Numbered from the stretch's first letter, positions 29,393 to 38,228 are shown. The stretch is DNA of 46,638 bases from Rhodocyclaceae bacterium (GCA_020445805.1 JAGRFX010000009.1:1-46638); one strand, 5' to 3'. A program made the numbers and translations. Notes: generated from the sequence alone by a model not told the origin.

Positions 29393-29989
29393 ATGTCGGT
29401 TTGGGCCCATGCATGCCGGCCCTGCAAGCAGGAGCTTGCGGGTCCCATTTACGTCTCCGCATCAGCCGTCGCCGAGATGCCGGCCTCAACGCACTTCCTG
29501 CAGGTGCGCATCGATGGCGACTGGCACTGCGTGGTGGTGGACCGGGACCGGCGCGTCGAGGTCGAGCAGATGCTGATCCGCGACGCGGTGGTGGCCAGCG
29601 GCAGCGACTGCCCCGACTGCGCGGCCCAGCTCGAGGCCCTGGCGGCCGAGGCGGCAGCCGCCGCACCTCCGCCGCCGCCCCAGGCCCGTTCCGCGCCAGC
29701 GGACGACAGCGCAGCCCCGGCTTCGGCTGGCACCGTGCAGGCCGCGGCCATGGCCATCCAGGGCCAGCGCCTGGTGGTGGTGCTGGTGCCGCTCGCCCTG
29801 GTCGAGAGCCCGGGCGAGGCCGAGATGGCCACCGAGCGCCTGGCCGCCACCTTCCAGGGGGCACCCATCGTGCTGATGGGCCAGCGCGACGATGGCAGCC
29901 CCCACTACGCCGGCGACCCCCTCCTGTGCGGCCTGCTCGAGGGGATTCCCCTCGAGCGCATGCCGTGGAAGGTCTTCCGCCTGCGCTGA
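29393..29989 (+). CDS. orphan two-domain protein with paired CxxC motifs
   Basis: A 198-residue soluble protein not recognised. The N-terminal region (about 1-85) carries two CxxC pairs, ACRPCK near residue 8 and DCPDCA near 80, which could form one zinc site. A Pro/Ala-rich linker (about 90-120) leads to a C-terminal alpha/beta segment (about 125-198: LVVVLVPLALV, APIVLMGQRDDG, YAGDPLL, KVFRL) that looks like a small nucleotide- or ligand-binding fold. GGGAG lies seven bases before ATG 29393. It is separated from its neighbours by 124 and 148 bases and is probably transcribed alone. Confidence 0.7.
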   Translation: MSVWAHACRPCKQELAGPIYVSASAVAEMPASTHFLQVRIDGDWHCVVVDRDRRVEVEQMLIRDAVVASGSDCPDCAAQLEALAAEAAAAAPPPPPQARSAPADDSAAPASAGTVQAAAMAIQGQRLVVVLVPLALVESPGEAEMATERLAATFQGAPIVLMGQRDDGSPHYAGDPLLCGLLEGIPLERMPWKVFRLR

Positions 29990-30076
29990 GCTTCGCGGCT
30001 CCGTACTGGCGCGGACGTCGCGGTCATGAGCGGCCGCTAGAATGGTGCCGGTCCGGATGGCGATGCCGATTCAATT

Positions 30077-30096
30077 CTTCGGCCCGGCTGCCGAAG
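30077..30096 (+). promoter_or_regulatory. 7-bp perfect hairpin in the leader of the DUF1538 operon
   Basis: CTTCGGC and GCCGAAG flank a six-base loop (CCGGCT) at 30077-30096, 41 bases before the first DUF1538 start. A TAGAAT -10-like sequence lies at 30038-30043, which would put the hairpin in the mRNA leader. It could be an operator palindrome or an RNA element; no U-tract follows, so it is not a standard terminator for the upstream gene. Confidence 0.4.
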
Positions 30097-30137
30097 TAAT
30101 AGATATTCGTCCCTGAAACCCACCGCCGCCCGCCGCC

Positions 30138-30875
30138 TTGAGCAAGCAGCTGCAACAATTCCTCGCCTCCCTGCTCGACAGCGTGCGGGACCTGCTGCCG
30201 ATCGCGGTGGTCATCGCCTTCTTTCAGCTGGTGGTGCTCCGGCAGCCCATTCCCAACCTGGGTCAGCTCCTGGGGGGCACCGTGCTGGTGGTGCTGGGGC
30301 TCACCTTCTTCATCCGCGGGCTCGAGATGGGCCTGTTTCCGATCGGCGAGCGGATGGCCTACGACTTCGCGCGCAAGGGCTCCCTGTTCTGGCTGCTGGC
30401 CTTTGCCTTCGCCCTGGGCTTCGGCACCACGGTGGCCGAGCCGGCGCTGATCGCCGTGGCCGACGAGGCGGCCAAGATCGCCTCGGGCGGCGGCATGATC
30501 GCGGACAGCGATGCGGCCCGCGACGGCTACGCCCGGGGCCTGCGCTACACGGTGGCCCTGTCGGTGGGCTTCGCGATCATGCTCGGCGTGCTGCGCATCC
30601 TGCGCGGCTGGCCCATCCAATACCTGATCATCGGCGGCTACGTGGGCGTGGTGATCATGACCGAGTTCGCGCCCGAGGAGATCATCGGCATCGCCTACGA
30701 TTCGGGCGGCGTCACCACCTCGACCATCACCGTGCCGCTGGTGACCGCGCTGGGCGTCGGGCTGGCCTCGTCCATCAAGGGCCGCAACCCAATGATCGAC
30801 GGCTTCGGGCTGATCGCCTTTGCCTCGCTGACCCCGATGATCTTCGTGATGGCCTACGGGATGTGGGTCCGGTGA
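30138..30875 (+). CDS. DUF1538 family membrane protein, first copy
   Basis: A 245-residue inner-membrane protein with about six to seven hydrophobic helices. The family block [20 protein letters not shown] lies near residues 193-212, preceded by [18 protein letters not shown] in parts. DUF1538 has no proven function; the topology and the glycine-rich, charge-poor core motif fit a transporter or channel. The start is TTG at 30138; no better start or clear ribosome binding site is visible. Its stop overlaps the start of a second DUF1538 gene (GTGA), and a PII-like and a CBS protein follow. Two half-sized copies suggest a heterodimeric membrane unit. Confidence 0.88.
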   Translation: MSKQLQQFLASLLDSVRDLLPIAVVIAFFQLVVLRQPIPNLGQLLGGTVLVVLGLTFFIRGLEMGLFPIGERMAYDFARKGSLFWLLAFAFALGFGTTVAEPALIAVADEAAKIASGGGMIADSDAARDGYARGLRYTVALSVGFAIMLGVLRILRGWPIQYLIIGGYVGVVIMTEFAPEEIIGIAYDSGGVTTSTITVPLVTALGVGLASSIKGRNPMIDGFGLIAFASLTPMIFVMAYGMWVR

Positions 30876-31672
30876 TCGACTTCCTGCTGCATTTCGCCGG
30901 CACCGTCGGCCAGACCGTCTTCGACGTGCTGCCGATCGCGGCCATCATCTTCGGCTTCCAGTTCTTCGTCATCCGCAAGCCCATCCCCAAGCTGCGGCAG
31001 GTGCTGATCGGCTTCGCCTATGTGCTGGTGGGCCTGGCGCTGTTTCTCGAAGGCCTCGAGCAGGCCCTGTTCCCGCTCGGCAAGCTGATGGCCGAGCAGC
31101 TCACCGACCCGGCCTTCATCTATGGCTCGGTGGACGCGATCCCGGCCCAGTTCCACTGGCTGGACTACCTGTGGGTCTACGCCTTTGCCGGCGCCATCGG
31201 CTTTTCCACCACCATCGCCGAACCCTCGCTGATCGCCGTGGCGATCAAGGCGGCCGCGGTCTCCGGCGGTGCCATCAACGTCTGGGGCCTGCGCATCGCG
31301 GTGGCCAACGGGGTGGCGATCGGCATCGCGCTCGGGACCTTCCGCATCGTCACCGGCACGCCCCTCCACTACTACATCGTGGCCGGCTACATCGTGGTGA
31401 TCATCCAGACCCTGTTCGCGCCGCGGATGATCATTGCGCTGGCCTATGATTCGGGAGGGGTGACCACCTCGACCGTGACCGTGCCCCTGGTGACGGCGCT
31501 GGGCCTCGGCCTCGCCGGCACCGTGCCGGGCCGCAGCGTGCTGCTGGACGGCTTTGGCCTGATCGCCTTCGCCAGCCTGTTTCCGATGATGACCGTGATG
31601 AGCTATGCCCAGGTGGCCGAGTGGCGGACGCGCAGGCGCCCGCCCAAGGTCGCCCCAGAACGAGGTGACTGA
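30872..31672 (+). CDS. DUF1538 family membrane protein, second copy
   Basis: A 266-residue membrane protein paralogous to the preceding gene. The same landmarks recur in order: LLPIA/VLPIA helix, [27 protein letters not shown], then [20 protein letters not shown] and [11 protein letters not shown]. It has about seven hydrophobic helices and a short basic cytoplasmic C-terminus. GTG 30872 overlaps the previous stop by four bases; ATG 30863 is an alternative start nine bases upstream. Conservation of the same core motif in both copies suggests both halves line a common path or binding site. The stop is two bases before the PII-like gene. Confidence 0.88.
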   Translation: MIDFLLHFAGTVGQTVFDVLPIAAIIFGFQFFVIRKPIPKLRQVLIGFAYVLVGLALFLEGLEQALFPLGKLMAEQLTDPAFIYGSVDAIPAQFHWLDYLWVYAFAGAIGFSTTIAEPSLIAVAIKAAAVSGGAINVWGLRIAVANGVAIGIALGTFRIVTGTPLHYYIVAGYIVVIIQTLFAPRMIIALAYDSGGVTTSTVTVPLVTALGLGLAGTVPGRSVLLDGFGLIAFASLFPMMTVMSYAQVAEWRTRRRPPKVAPERGD

Positions 31673-31674
31673 CC

Positions 31675-32025
31675 ATGCATTTCAAGCTGCTGATCGCCCT
31701 GGTTGAGGACGACAAGACCAATGCGGTGCTGCAGGCCGCCCGCGAGGCCGGCGCGACCGGCGCGACGGTGATCAACCAGGCGCGCGGCGAAGGCCTGCAG
31801 AAGGCCAAGACCTTCTTCGGGCTGGCCCTCGAGACCCAGCGCGACATGCTGCTGTTCCTGGTCGAGAAGCACCTGGCCCGTAACATTCTCGAGACGATCG
31901 CAATCCAGGGCGAGTTCGACAACAAGCCCGGGACCGGCATCGCGTTCCAGATCGACGTGGAAGACGCGGTGGGGGTGACCCGCCAGATGAAGGAATTGAC
32001 CGGGGTGGTGGAGGACGAACTATGA
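31675..32025 (+). CDS. PII-like signalling protein
   Basis: A 116-residue protein with the length and pattern of the PII fold (beta-alpha-beta twice): MHFKLLIALVEDDKTNAV at the start, a GATGATVI strand, a loop with ARGEGLQKAKTFFG, and the C-terminal GTGIAFQIDVEDAVGV corresponding to the GDGKIF...PVE part of GlnB/GlnK. The T-loop tyrosine used for uridylylation is not visible, so it is a PII-like rather than a classical GlnB protein. PII-like proteins bind adenine nucleotides and gate or sense transport. Position in the DUF1538 operon implies it regulates those membrane proteins. It overlaps the CBS gene by four bases (ATGA). Confidence 0.85.
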   Translation: MHFKLLIALVEDDKTNAVLQAAREAGATGATVINQARGEGLQKAKTFFGLALETQRDMLLFLVEKHLARNILETIAIQGEFDNKPGTGIAFQIDVEDAVGVTRQMKELTGVVEDEL

Positions 32026-32426
32026 ACACCCGCGAAGTGATCCGCGTGCGCAATGTCATGAAGCGCGAGTTCGACACCATCGACGGCATGGCCACCATCG
32101 CCGAGGCCCTGCGCCAGATGAAGCACGTGGAGACCAAGAGCCTGATCGTCGACAAGCGTCACGACGACGACGAGTACGGCATGCTGCTGATCTCCGACAT
32201 TGCCCGCCAGGTGCTCGGCCAGGACCGGGCGCCCGAGCGGGTCAACGTCTACGAGGTGATGGCCAAACCGGTCATCACGGTCGATCCCGACATGGACATC
32301 CGCTACTGCGCGCGGCTCTTCACCCGCTTCGAGCTGTCGCGGGCCCCGGTGGTGGAGAGCGGCAAGGTGGTGGGCATCGTGAGCTTCACCGACCTGGTCC
32401 TGAAGGGGCTGTGCCGGAACATCTAG
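32022..32426 (+). CDS. two-CBS-domain regulatory protein
   Basis: A 134-residue stand-alone CBS pair. The first CBS repeat spans about residues 8-68 (VMKREFDTIDG, TIAEALRQM, KSLIVDK, YGMLLISDIAR) and the second about 75-132 (VMAKPVITVDPDMDIRYCARLF in parts, APVVESGKVVGIVSFTDLV). CBS pairs bind AMP, ATP, SAM or similar ligands and control channels, transporters and enzymes. Its start overlaps the PII-like stop by four bases, placing it as the last gene of the DUF1538 operon. Two different nucleotide-sensing proteins in one operon with a membrane pair suggests control by cell energy state. That role is inference. Confidence 0.9.
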   Translation: MNTREVIRVRNVMKREFDTIDGMATIAEALRQMKHVETKSLIVDKRHDDDEYGMLLISDIARQVLGQDRAPERVNVYEVMAKPVITVDPDMDIRYCARLFTRFELSRAPVVESGKVVGIVSFTDLVLKGLCRNI

Positions 32427-32435
32427 CCACAGACC

Positions 32436-33146
32436 CTAGCGGGTCTGCCCGGCCGACTGCTGCGCGGCCGCGGGCGCGCCCTCGAGCCGTCCGTCGGCAC
32501 TCACGCGCAGGCTCGACAGGTAATCCACCACCGCGTCGATGTTCTCCTCGCCCAGCCGCATCACCGCCGCGGTCATCGGGCCATAGGAGCGCTCGGCGGT
32601 GGGGTGCAGGTAGCGCTTGAGGTTGATGCGCAGATACTCGGACTGCTGCCCCGCCAGGCGCGGAAACTCATTGCCGCCCAGGGCCTCGGGTCCGTGGCAC
32701 TCGGCGCAGATCCGGGCGAAGGCCTTGCCGCCCTGCGGGGCCAGCGGACCGGGCGCGCTGCGCGAGGGCTCGACGGGCAGCGAGGCGAAATAGGCCACCA
32801 CGCCGGCCCGATCCTGCGGTGACAGCATCTTGACCAGGCCTTCCATGAAGGCATTCTTGCGCCGGCCGGTGGTGAAGGCGTCGAGCTGCCGGAGCAGGTA
32901 GGCCGGGTTCTGGCCCGCCAGGTTGGGCACGTCGGGGAAGTGACTGAGGCCGGCCTCCCCATGGCAGTTGGCGCAGAAGCTGGCGGTCTTGCGCCCTTCC
33001 GCGAGGAGCGCCGCGCGCTCGTCCTTCGGCCCGTTGGCCGGACTGGCCGCCCCCGCCGGACTGGCCGCCCCCGCCCAGGCGGCGCACAGCAGGGCCGCCA
33101 GGCCCATGGTCGCGCGGACCGCCGCGCGCTTGAATGATGTCCCCAC
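32436..33146 (-). CDS. diheme cytochrome c (cytochrome c4-like)
   Basis: A 236-residue periplasmic electron carrier. It has a signal peptide (about 1-35, ending in Ala-rich sequence) and two class I cytochrome c domains, each with one heme-binding motif: CANCH and CAECH. Distal methionine candidates are MEGLVKM in the first half and GPMTAAVM in the second. Each half carries the NLAGQ/RLAGQ and YL motifs of the c4 family. GTG 33146 was chosen because GGGAGG lies just before it and it gives a normal signal peptide; the frame is open 45 bases further upstream. It is convergent with the CBS gene, with nine bases between stops. Likely role: electron transfer to a terminal oxidase or reductase. Confidence 0.9.
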   Translation of the reverse strand: MGTSFKRAAVRATMGLAALLCAAWAGAASPAGAASPANGPKDERAALLAEGRKTASFCANCHGEAGLSHFPDVPNLAGQNPAYLLRQLDAFTTGRRKNAFMEGLVKMLSPQDRAGVVAYFASLPVEPSRSAPGPLAPQGGKAFARICAECHGPEALGGNEFPRLAGQQSEYLRINLKRYLHPTAERSYGPMTAAVMRLGEENIDAVVDYLSSLRVSADGRLEGAPAAAQQSAGQTR

Positions 33147-33262
33147 ACCCCCTCCCGACGGCTCCGGACCGAGGCCGCCACCGGGCCCCATGGCCTGGCC
33201 GGCTGCCCCACCCGAAACCGGTTACCTTAGCCTACGGCGGGAAGAATGTGAAACAGAGTATT

Positions 33263-33276
33263 ACGATTCAGATCAA
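33263..33276 (-). promoter_or_regulatory. possible FNR/Anr box upstream of the cytochrome c gene
   Basis: On the minus strand the sequence reads TTGATCTGAATCGT, with one perfect half (TTGAT) and one partial half of the TTGAT-N4-ATCAA oxygen-regulator box. It lies about 120 bases before the cytochrome c4-like start. Oxygen control would fit the gene, but the second half-site is weak. Confidence 0.3.
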
Positions 33277-33314
33277 GGTTGACCGCACATTTCCGGCCGA
33301 CACCCGCATGAGCC

Positions 33315-34469
33315 TCAGTGGGTCAGCGCGACCCCCGTCTCGTCGGCCCCCGCCGCCAGCAGCTCGAGCCGCATCGAGCACAGCTCCTCGTCCGCCGGCG
33401 GGCGCTTGAAGCGCGTCGCGAAGCTGCGGATGCGGGCCAGCAACAGCTCGGATTCGAGCGGATCGAGACGGATGCCGAGCGCCGCGAAGGCCCGTTCGAC
33501 GGAGGCGCTGCCCGAGTGCTTGCCGAGCACGATCTGGTGGTGCTGACCCAGCAGGACCGGGTCGATGGACTGGTAGTTGTGGGGGTTCTTGGCCAGCCCG
33601 TCGGCGTGGATGCCGGCCTCGTGCATGAACACGTTGGACCCGACGATGCTCTTGTTGGCGGCCACCGGCCGCCCCGAGGCCTGGGCCACCAGGGCCGACA
33701 CCTGCGGCAGCGCACCGAAGGCGACGCCGGTGTCGATCTGGTAGAGCTGGCGCAGGGCCACCACCAGCTCCTCGAGGGGCGCGTTGCCGGCCCGCTCGCC
33801 GAGCCCGTTTACGGTGGTGTTGATGTGGCTGGCGCCGGCCAGGACCGCCGCCAGGGTGTTGGCGGTGGCAAGCCCCAGGTCGTCGTGGGCATGCATCTCG
33901 ATTTCCATCGAGGTCCGCGACCGGTAGTCGCTGATCAGCCGGTGGGTCGAGAACGGATCGAGCACCCCGAGGGTGTCGGCAAAGCGGAAGCGCCGCGCGC
34001 CGGCCCGCTCGGCGGCCTCGATGACCTGGACCATGAAGCCCGGGTCGGCCCGCGAGGCGTCCTCGCAGCCCAGGCACACGTCGGCGCCGAGCGCACGGGC
34101 CATGGGCACCAGCCGCCCGATGGTCTCGATGACCCAGGCGCGGTCGCGGCCGAGCTTGTGGGCGATCTGCTGGTCCGACACCGGAATCGACAGATTGACG
34201 AGGTCCGTCCCCATGGCCGCGGCCTGGACCAGGTCATCCTCGCGCAAACGTCCCCAGACCATGGTCCGGGCGGGCAGCCGCTCGGCCACGATGGCGCGGA
34301 TCACCTCCTGCTCGAGCGGCCCCATGGCCGGAATGCCGATCTCCAGCTCGCGCACCCCGGCCGCCGAGAGGCTGCGGGCGATGGCGAGCTTCTCGTCCTG
34401 GGTGAAGGCCACGCCGGCCGTCTGTTCGCCGTCACGCAAGGTCGTATCGTTCACCACAACCGGATTCAT
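33315..34469 (-). CDS. nifV: homocitrate synthase (NifV type)
   Basis: A 384-residue enzyme of the DRE-TIM metallolyase family that condenses acetyl-CoA and 2-oxoglutarate to homocitrate, the organic ligand of the nitrogenase FeMo cofactor. Motifs are [15 protein letters not shown] near residue 8 (metal and substrate site), [18 protein letters not shown] in parts, [36 protein letters not shown] in parts (metal-binding HxH), [18 protein letters not shown] and [11 protein letters not shown]. The leucine-feedback regulatory domain of LeuA is absent, as expected for NifV. ATG 34469 has AGGAG seven bases upstream, and a sigma-54 promoter match lies 38 bases before the start. No other nif gene is in the window. 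Confidence 0.9.
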   Translation of the reverse strand: MNPVVVNDTTLRDGEQTAGVAFTQDEKLAIARSLSAAGVRELEIGIPAMGPLEQEVIRAIVAERLPARTMVWGRLREDDLVQAAAMGTDLVNLSIPVSDQQIAHKLGRDRAWVIETIGRLVPMARALGADVCLGCEDASRADPGFMVQVIEAAERAGARRFRFADTLGVLDPFSTHRLISDYRSRTSMEIEMHAHDDLGLATANTLAAVLAGASHINTTVNGLGERAGNAPLEELVVALRQLYQIDTGVAFGALPQVSALVAQASGRPVAANKSIVGSNVFMHEAGIHADGLAKNPHNYQSIDPVLLGQHHQIVLGKHSGSASVERAFAALGIRLDPLESELLLARIRSFATRFKRPPADEELCSMRLELLAAGADETGVALTH

Positions 34470-34506
34470 GGCGGGCTCCTGAAAGCACTGTTGTCCCCGA
34501 CACTTC

Positions 34507-34522
34507 AGCAAGCCCGATGCCA
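34507..34522 (-). promoter_or_regulatory. sigma-54 (RpoN) -24/-12 promoter for nifV
   Basis: On the minus strand TGGCATCGGGCTTGCT matches the sigma-54 consensus TGGCACGNNNNTTGCW, with the invariant GG and GC separated by the required 10 bases. Transcription would start about 34495, leaving a leader of about 26 bases before the nifV ATG. No exact NifA site (TGT-N10-ACA) was found between here and aroE. Confidence 0.8.
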
Positions 34523-34723
34523 GCCCGAGAACAGGCAGATTCTCTCTTTATATCAACATCTTGAAAATCCCACCTGGGGCCGTTTGAAGGACATGCGACG
34601 CAATCCGCCATCGCGGGCCGCGCGCTTGTCGCAGATCCGACGCGCCTCGCGGCAGGCCACGCTTGGGGCTACACTTCGGGCGCCCCTGTGCCGGGCCCCA
34701 GCACGCATCCTGCAGGAACTCCC

Positions 34724-35542
34724 ATGACCGACCGCTACGCCGTCATCGGCAACCCCATCGCCCATTCGAAATCGCCCCGGCTGCACGCGGCCTTTGCCCG
34801 CCAGTGCGGCCAGGACCTGTCCTACGAGGCCCTGCTCGCCCCCCTCGACGGCTTTGCCGCGACGGTGGCGGCCTTCCGCGACGCCGGCGGCCGGGGCATG
34901 AACGTGACCGTGCCCTTCAAGGTCGAGGCCCTCCAGCTGGCGGACCGACTGACCGATCGGGCGCGCCTGGCCGGCGCCGTCAACACCCTGTGCTTCGAGG
35001 CCGATGGCGTGCTGGGCGACAACACCGACGGGGTCGGCCTGGTGACCGACATCCGCGACCGGCTTGGCGTGCCGCTCGCGGGCGCACGGGTGCTCCTGCT
35101 GGGGGCCGGAGGGGCCGCGCGGGGCGTGATCCTGCCGCTGCTGGATGCCGGCGTCGAGTCGCTGATGATCGCCAACCGGACCCCCGACAAGGCGGTACAG
35201 CTGATCGCGCCCTTCGGCATTCGGGAGGGCCTGCATGCCGGCGGATTCGGGATGCTCGCCCAGCATGAGTTCGAGGTGGTCATCAACGCCACCTCGGCCA
35301 GCCTCGCCGACGCCGGGCTGCCGCTGCCCCAGGGCCTGTTCGCGGACGGCGCGCTGGCCTACGACATGGTCTACGGCAAGGGCGAGACGCGCTTCCTGGC
35401 CGATGCCCGCGCGCTGGGTGCCGCCCGGTTTGCCGACGGGCTCGGCATGCTGGTGGCCCAGGCGGCCGAATCCTTCCTGCTGTGGCGCGGCGTGCGGCCC
35501 GAGATCGGTCCGGTGATCGCCGAGCTGCAGCAGCCGGGCTGA
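34724..35542 (+). CDS. aroE: shikimate dehydrogenase
   Basis: A 272-residue NADPH-dependent enzyme that reduces 3-dehydroshikimate to shikimate in the pathway to aromatic amino acids. The shikimate site is NPIAHSKSP (residues 10-18), with catalytic Lys66 in NVTVPFK and Asp102 in DNTDGVGL. The NADP-binding loop is LLLGAGGAARG (about 125-135), followed by ANRTPDKA. The C-terminal DMVYGKGETRFL and GLGMLVAQAAESFLLWRG are typical. ATG 34724 follows AGGAA at six bases. It is divergent from nifV and convergent with the kinase at 35579. Confidence 0.96.
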   Translation: MTDRYAVIGNPIAHSKSPRLHAAFARQCGQDLSYEALLAPLDGFAATVAAFRDAGGRGMNVTVPFKVEALQLADRLTDRARLAGAVNTLCFEADGVLGDNTDGVGLVTDIRDRLGVPLAGARVLLLGAGGAARGVILPLLDAGVESLMIANRTPDKAVQLIAPFGIREGLHAGGFGMLAQHEFEVVINATSASLADAGLPLPQGLFADGALAYDMVYGKGETRFLADARALGAARFADGLGMLVAQAAESFLLWRGVRPEIGPVIAELQQPG

Positions 35543-35578
35543 GGCAGGTCGTCGCCGCCGGCCTGCCCGGCGCGGCGC

Positions 35579-37405
35579 TCAGTCGGACAGGCTGGCGGTC
35601 TCCGAGACCACCGTCGCGCCCGAGGCCACCGGCAGTTCGAAGCAGAACCGGCTGCCTTCCCCGAGGCGGCTCTCCACCGTGATCTGGCCGCCCATGGCTT
35701 CCACCAGCTTGCGGGTCAGTGCCAGGCCGATGCCGGCCCCTTCGATCACGTTCTCGTGGGCGCTGACGCGCTCGAAAGGATCGAAGATCCGGCCCAGGTC
35801 CTCGGCAGCAATGCCCACCCCCGAATCTTCCACCAGCACCCGCAGGCGCTCGGGATCCGCCTGGCGCGCCACCGAGAGGCGGACCCACCCGCCGGGCCGG
35901 TTGTACTTGACCGCATTCGACAGCAGGTTCAGCAGGATCTGCATCAGTCGGGTCCGGTCGGTCTGAAGGACGAGCTGCCCTTCCAGCGCCGGGCCCTCGA
36001 TCCCCACCCGGGCCGCCTCGGCGGCGGGACGGATCTGGGCGACCGCCCGCAGCACGCAGTCCGCCACCGACACCGGCTCGCTGCGCAGCGACAGCTTGCC
36101 CACCTCGATGCGGCTGAGATCGAGGATCTCGTTGATGAGGTCCAGCAGGTGTTCCCCGGCGCGCAGGATCTCGTCGATGCTGTCCTTCTGCTCGCCCCGC
36201 GCCAGGACCGGATCCATCTGCAGGATCTGGCCGAAGCCGAGGATCGCGTTCATCGGCGTGCGCAGCTCGTGGCTCATCCGCGACAGGAAGGCGGACTTGG
36301 CCTGGTTGGCCCGCTCCGCCTCCTCCTTGGCCGCCAGCAGGCGCTGCTCGGCGGCCTTGATGCGGCTCACGTCCATGGCGATCACGACCATCTTGGGCTG
36401 GCCGTCGATCCGCATGGTGCGGTGGAACACCCTGAGCGGTACCCTCGCTCCGCTGGCGTGCAGGCCCTCGTGCTCGGACTCGCGGGTCTCATTGCCCAGT
36501 CGCGCGAAGGCCTCGCTCAATTGCGCGCGGCAATTGGGGTCCGGAAACAGCGCCCCGCAGCTCTGGCCCCGCATCTCTTCCCGGTTCCAGCCGAACACGC
36601 TGTGGGCCGCGCCGCTGAACTCCTCGATCCGTCCCTGGTCATCGAGCACCAGCAGCGCGCCGGGCATCGATTCCTGCAGGGTGCGATAGCGGACGAGGCT
36701 GGCGGCCAGTTCTGCCGCCCGGGCGTCCAGGTCGGCGCGGGTGTCGCGCAGGGCATCGCGGAGCTTGACCAGCGCGTCGCCCAGCTCGCCCGTGCCCTCG
36801 ACCACGCGGCGGGGAATCTCCACCGAAAAATCCCCGGCCCCGAGCCGCGCGGCAACGCCCGCCAGGGTGGTCAGGGGCTGACCGATCAGCCAGTAGTAGG
36901 ACAGGATCGCGAGCCCCAGAACGCCTACCCCGGCGCCCAGCACCAGGTTGGCAAGCCCCGATATCTGGGACTGGACCTCCTCGAGCTTCTCCGAGATGTC
37001 GAGCGTCAGGACCACTTCGCCCAGCACCCGGCCCTCGTGCTGGATGCCCTGCCGCAGCTCGATGACCCCCTCACCGGGCGGCAGGGGCTCCACGGCCTGC
37101 AGCGGGTAGAGCCGGCGGCCTTCGGGGTTGAAGAGCGCCACGGTCATGCGTTCGTCGGCATTGACCTCCGCGAGCCGGCGGAGGGTCTCGAAGATGGCCC
37201 CGTAGTCGAAGGCCAGGAGGTCGATCTGCAGCGTCGGCGCGATGTTGCGGATCACGTCCTGCTCACGTTCGACGAGGAGCGTCCGCTCCGTCTCGAGCAG
37301 GCGCGGCCCCCACACCACATGCACGAAGAGGGCAAACAGGGCCGCCAGCACCACCACCGGTGCGGCCAGCTTGAGGTAGAGCGGCAGGTTGCGGCTAGCG
37401 CTCAT
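35579..37405 (-). CDS. membrane sensor histidine kinase (HAMP-PAS), partner of a PhnD-like protein
   Basis: A 608-residue sensor kinase. Helices lie at about 12-31 and 150-172 and bracket a small periplasmic domain. HAMP follows (about 172-225), then PAS (about 240-355, with NREEMRGQSCG), HisKA with [16 protein letters not shown] (His about 378), and HATPase_c with LLNLLSNAVKYN, EDSGVGI, FDPFERV and GAGIGLALTRKLVEAMGG in parts. There is no receiver domain. Its start lies inside the 3' end of the PhnD-like binding-protein gene (11-base overlap), so the two are translationally coupled. The binding protein very probably delivers the signal to this kinase's periplasmic domain. Confidence 0.92.
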   Translation of the reverse strand: MSASRNLPLYLKLAAPVVVLAALFALFVHVVWGPRLLETERTLLVEREQDVIRNIAPTLQIDLLAFDYGAIFETLRRLAEVNADERMTVALFNPEGRRLYPLQAVEPLPPGEGVIELRQGIQHEGRVLGEVVLTLDISEKLEEVQSQISGLANLVLGAGVGVLGLAILSYYWLIGQPLTTLAGVAARLGAGDFSVEIPRRVVEGTGELGDALVKLRDALRDTRADLDARAAELAASLVRYRTLQESMPGALLVLDDQGRIEEFSGAAHSVFGWNREEMRGQSCGALFPDPNCRAQLSEAFARLGNETRESEHEGLHASGARVPLRVFHRTMRIDGQPKMVVIAMDVSRIKAAEQRLLAAKEEAERANQAKSAFLSRMSHELRTPMNAILGFGQILQMDPVLARGEQKDSIDEILRAGEHLLDLINEILDLSRIEVGKLSLRSEPVSVADCVLRAVAQIRPAAEAARVGIEGPALEGQLVLQTDRTRLMQILLNLLSNAVKYNRPGGWVRLSVARQADPERLRVLVEDSGVGIAAEDLGRIFDPFERVSAHENVIEGAGIGLALTRKLVEAMGGQITVESRLGEGSRFCFELPVASGATVVSETASLSD

Positions 37406-38228
37406 AGACGGCTTCGAGCCCCATCGCGGTCAGGGGCTCGTAGTCGGCCTCGCTGGCCGGCCCGATCTGGCCGATGGGGATGTCGCCCAGCAGGGCCGCG
37501 GCCTCGGGACCGGCACCGATCGCCATGAAGGCCTCGACCAGCCGATCGGCCACCGCCTTCGGAACCCGCGGGTGCACGCTGATCGGATGGGGCGGCACCT
37601 TGTCGGTCTCGTAGAGGATCCGCAGGCCCTCGCTGACCTCCGGCTTCTGCTCCCGGAAGGTGGCCATGACCCCGCCACCGGCGGCGGCCTCGCCCAGCAT
37701 GACATTCAGGTAGACCGAGGTGTGCGTCTTGACGTAGCGCGGCGTGAAATGGATCTTGAAGCGATTGGCCAGGGCCGCGCGCATCATCAGCGAGGCGCCC
37801 AGCGCATTGGGCGCCGGGAAGGCCACCACCTGCCCCTCCAGGTCCTCGACCCGCGTCACCGGGCTGTCCTTGCGCACCACCAGGATCCCGAACAGCTGCC
37901 GGCTGACGTCGCGCAGGATCGGCCGATAGCCCTGGGCCCGGCTGGCCATGATCTGGTGGTAGGGATTGAGGTAGACCAGGTCGAACTCGCCCTGCTCGAA
38001 GCGCCGCTCGAAGTCGGGGATCGACGGCGACGGCGCCAGCACCAGCGATACGCCGGCGCGGCGCCCGACCTCGGCCAGCAGGGGCTGCCAGGTGCTCTCG
38101 ATCCGCGCAGACGTGAACTGCGGCACCACCCCGACACGAAGGGGCGCCTCGCCCGTTTGCGCCACTGCGGGCTGTGCCGCCGCGACGCCCACCCCGATCC
38201 ACACAGCCAAACACCTCAGCCACTGCAT
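37395..38228 (-). CDS. PhnD-like periplasmic substrate-binding protein
   Basis: A 277-residue secreted binding protein of the phosphate/phosphite/phosphonate (PhnD) family. The signal peptide spans about 1-24 (ending AVAQ). Family features are LRVGVVPQFTSARIESTWQPLL in parts, FDLVYLNPYHQIM, VVRKDSPVTRVEDLEGQVVAFP in parts, ALGASLMMRAAL and PPHPISVHPRVP. No ABC permease or ATPase gene is nearby. Its place between a REC-HD-GYP gene (four bases away) and a kinase (11-base overlap) marks it as a sensory rather than transport component. The ligand may be a phosphonate or another small anion; the sequence does not tell. Confidence 0.88.
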   Translation of the reverse strand: MQWLRCLAVWIGVGVAAAQPAVAQTGEAPLRVGVVPQFTSARIESTWQPLLAEVGRRAGVSLVLAPSPSIPDFERRFEQGEFDLVYLNPYHQIMASRAQGYRPILRDVSRQLFGILVVRKDSPVTRVEDLEGQVVAFPAPNALGASLMMRAALANRFKIHFTPRYVKTHTSVYLNVMLGEAAAGGGVMATFREQKPEVSEGLRILYETDKVPPHPISVHPRVPKAVADRLVEAFMAIGAGPEAAALLGDIPIGQIGPASEADYEPLTAMGLEAVYER

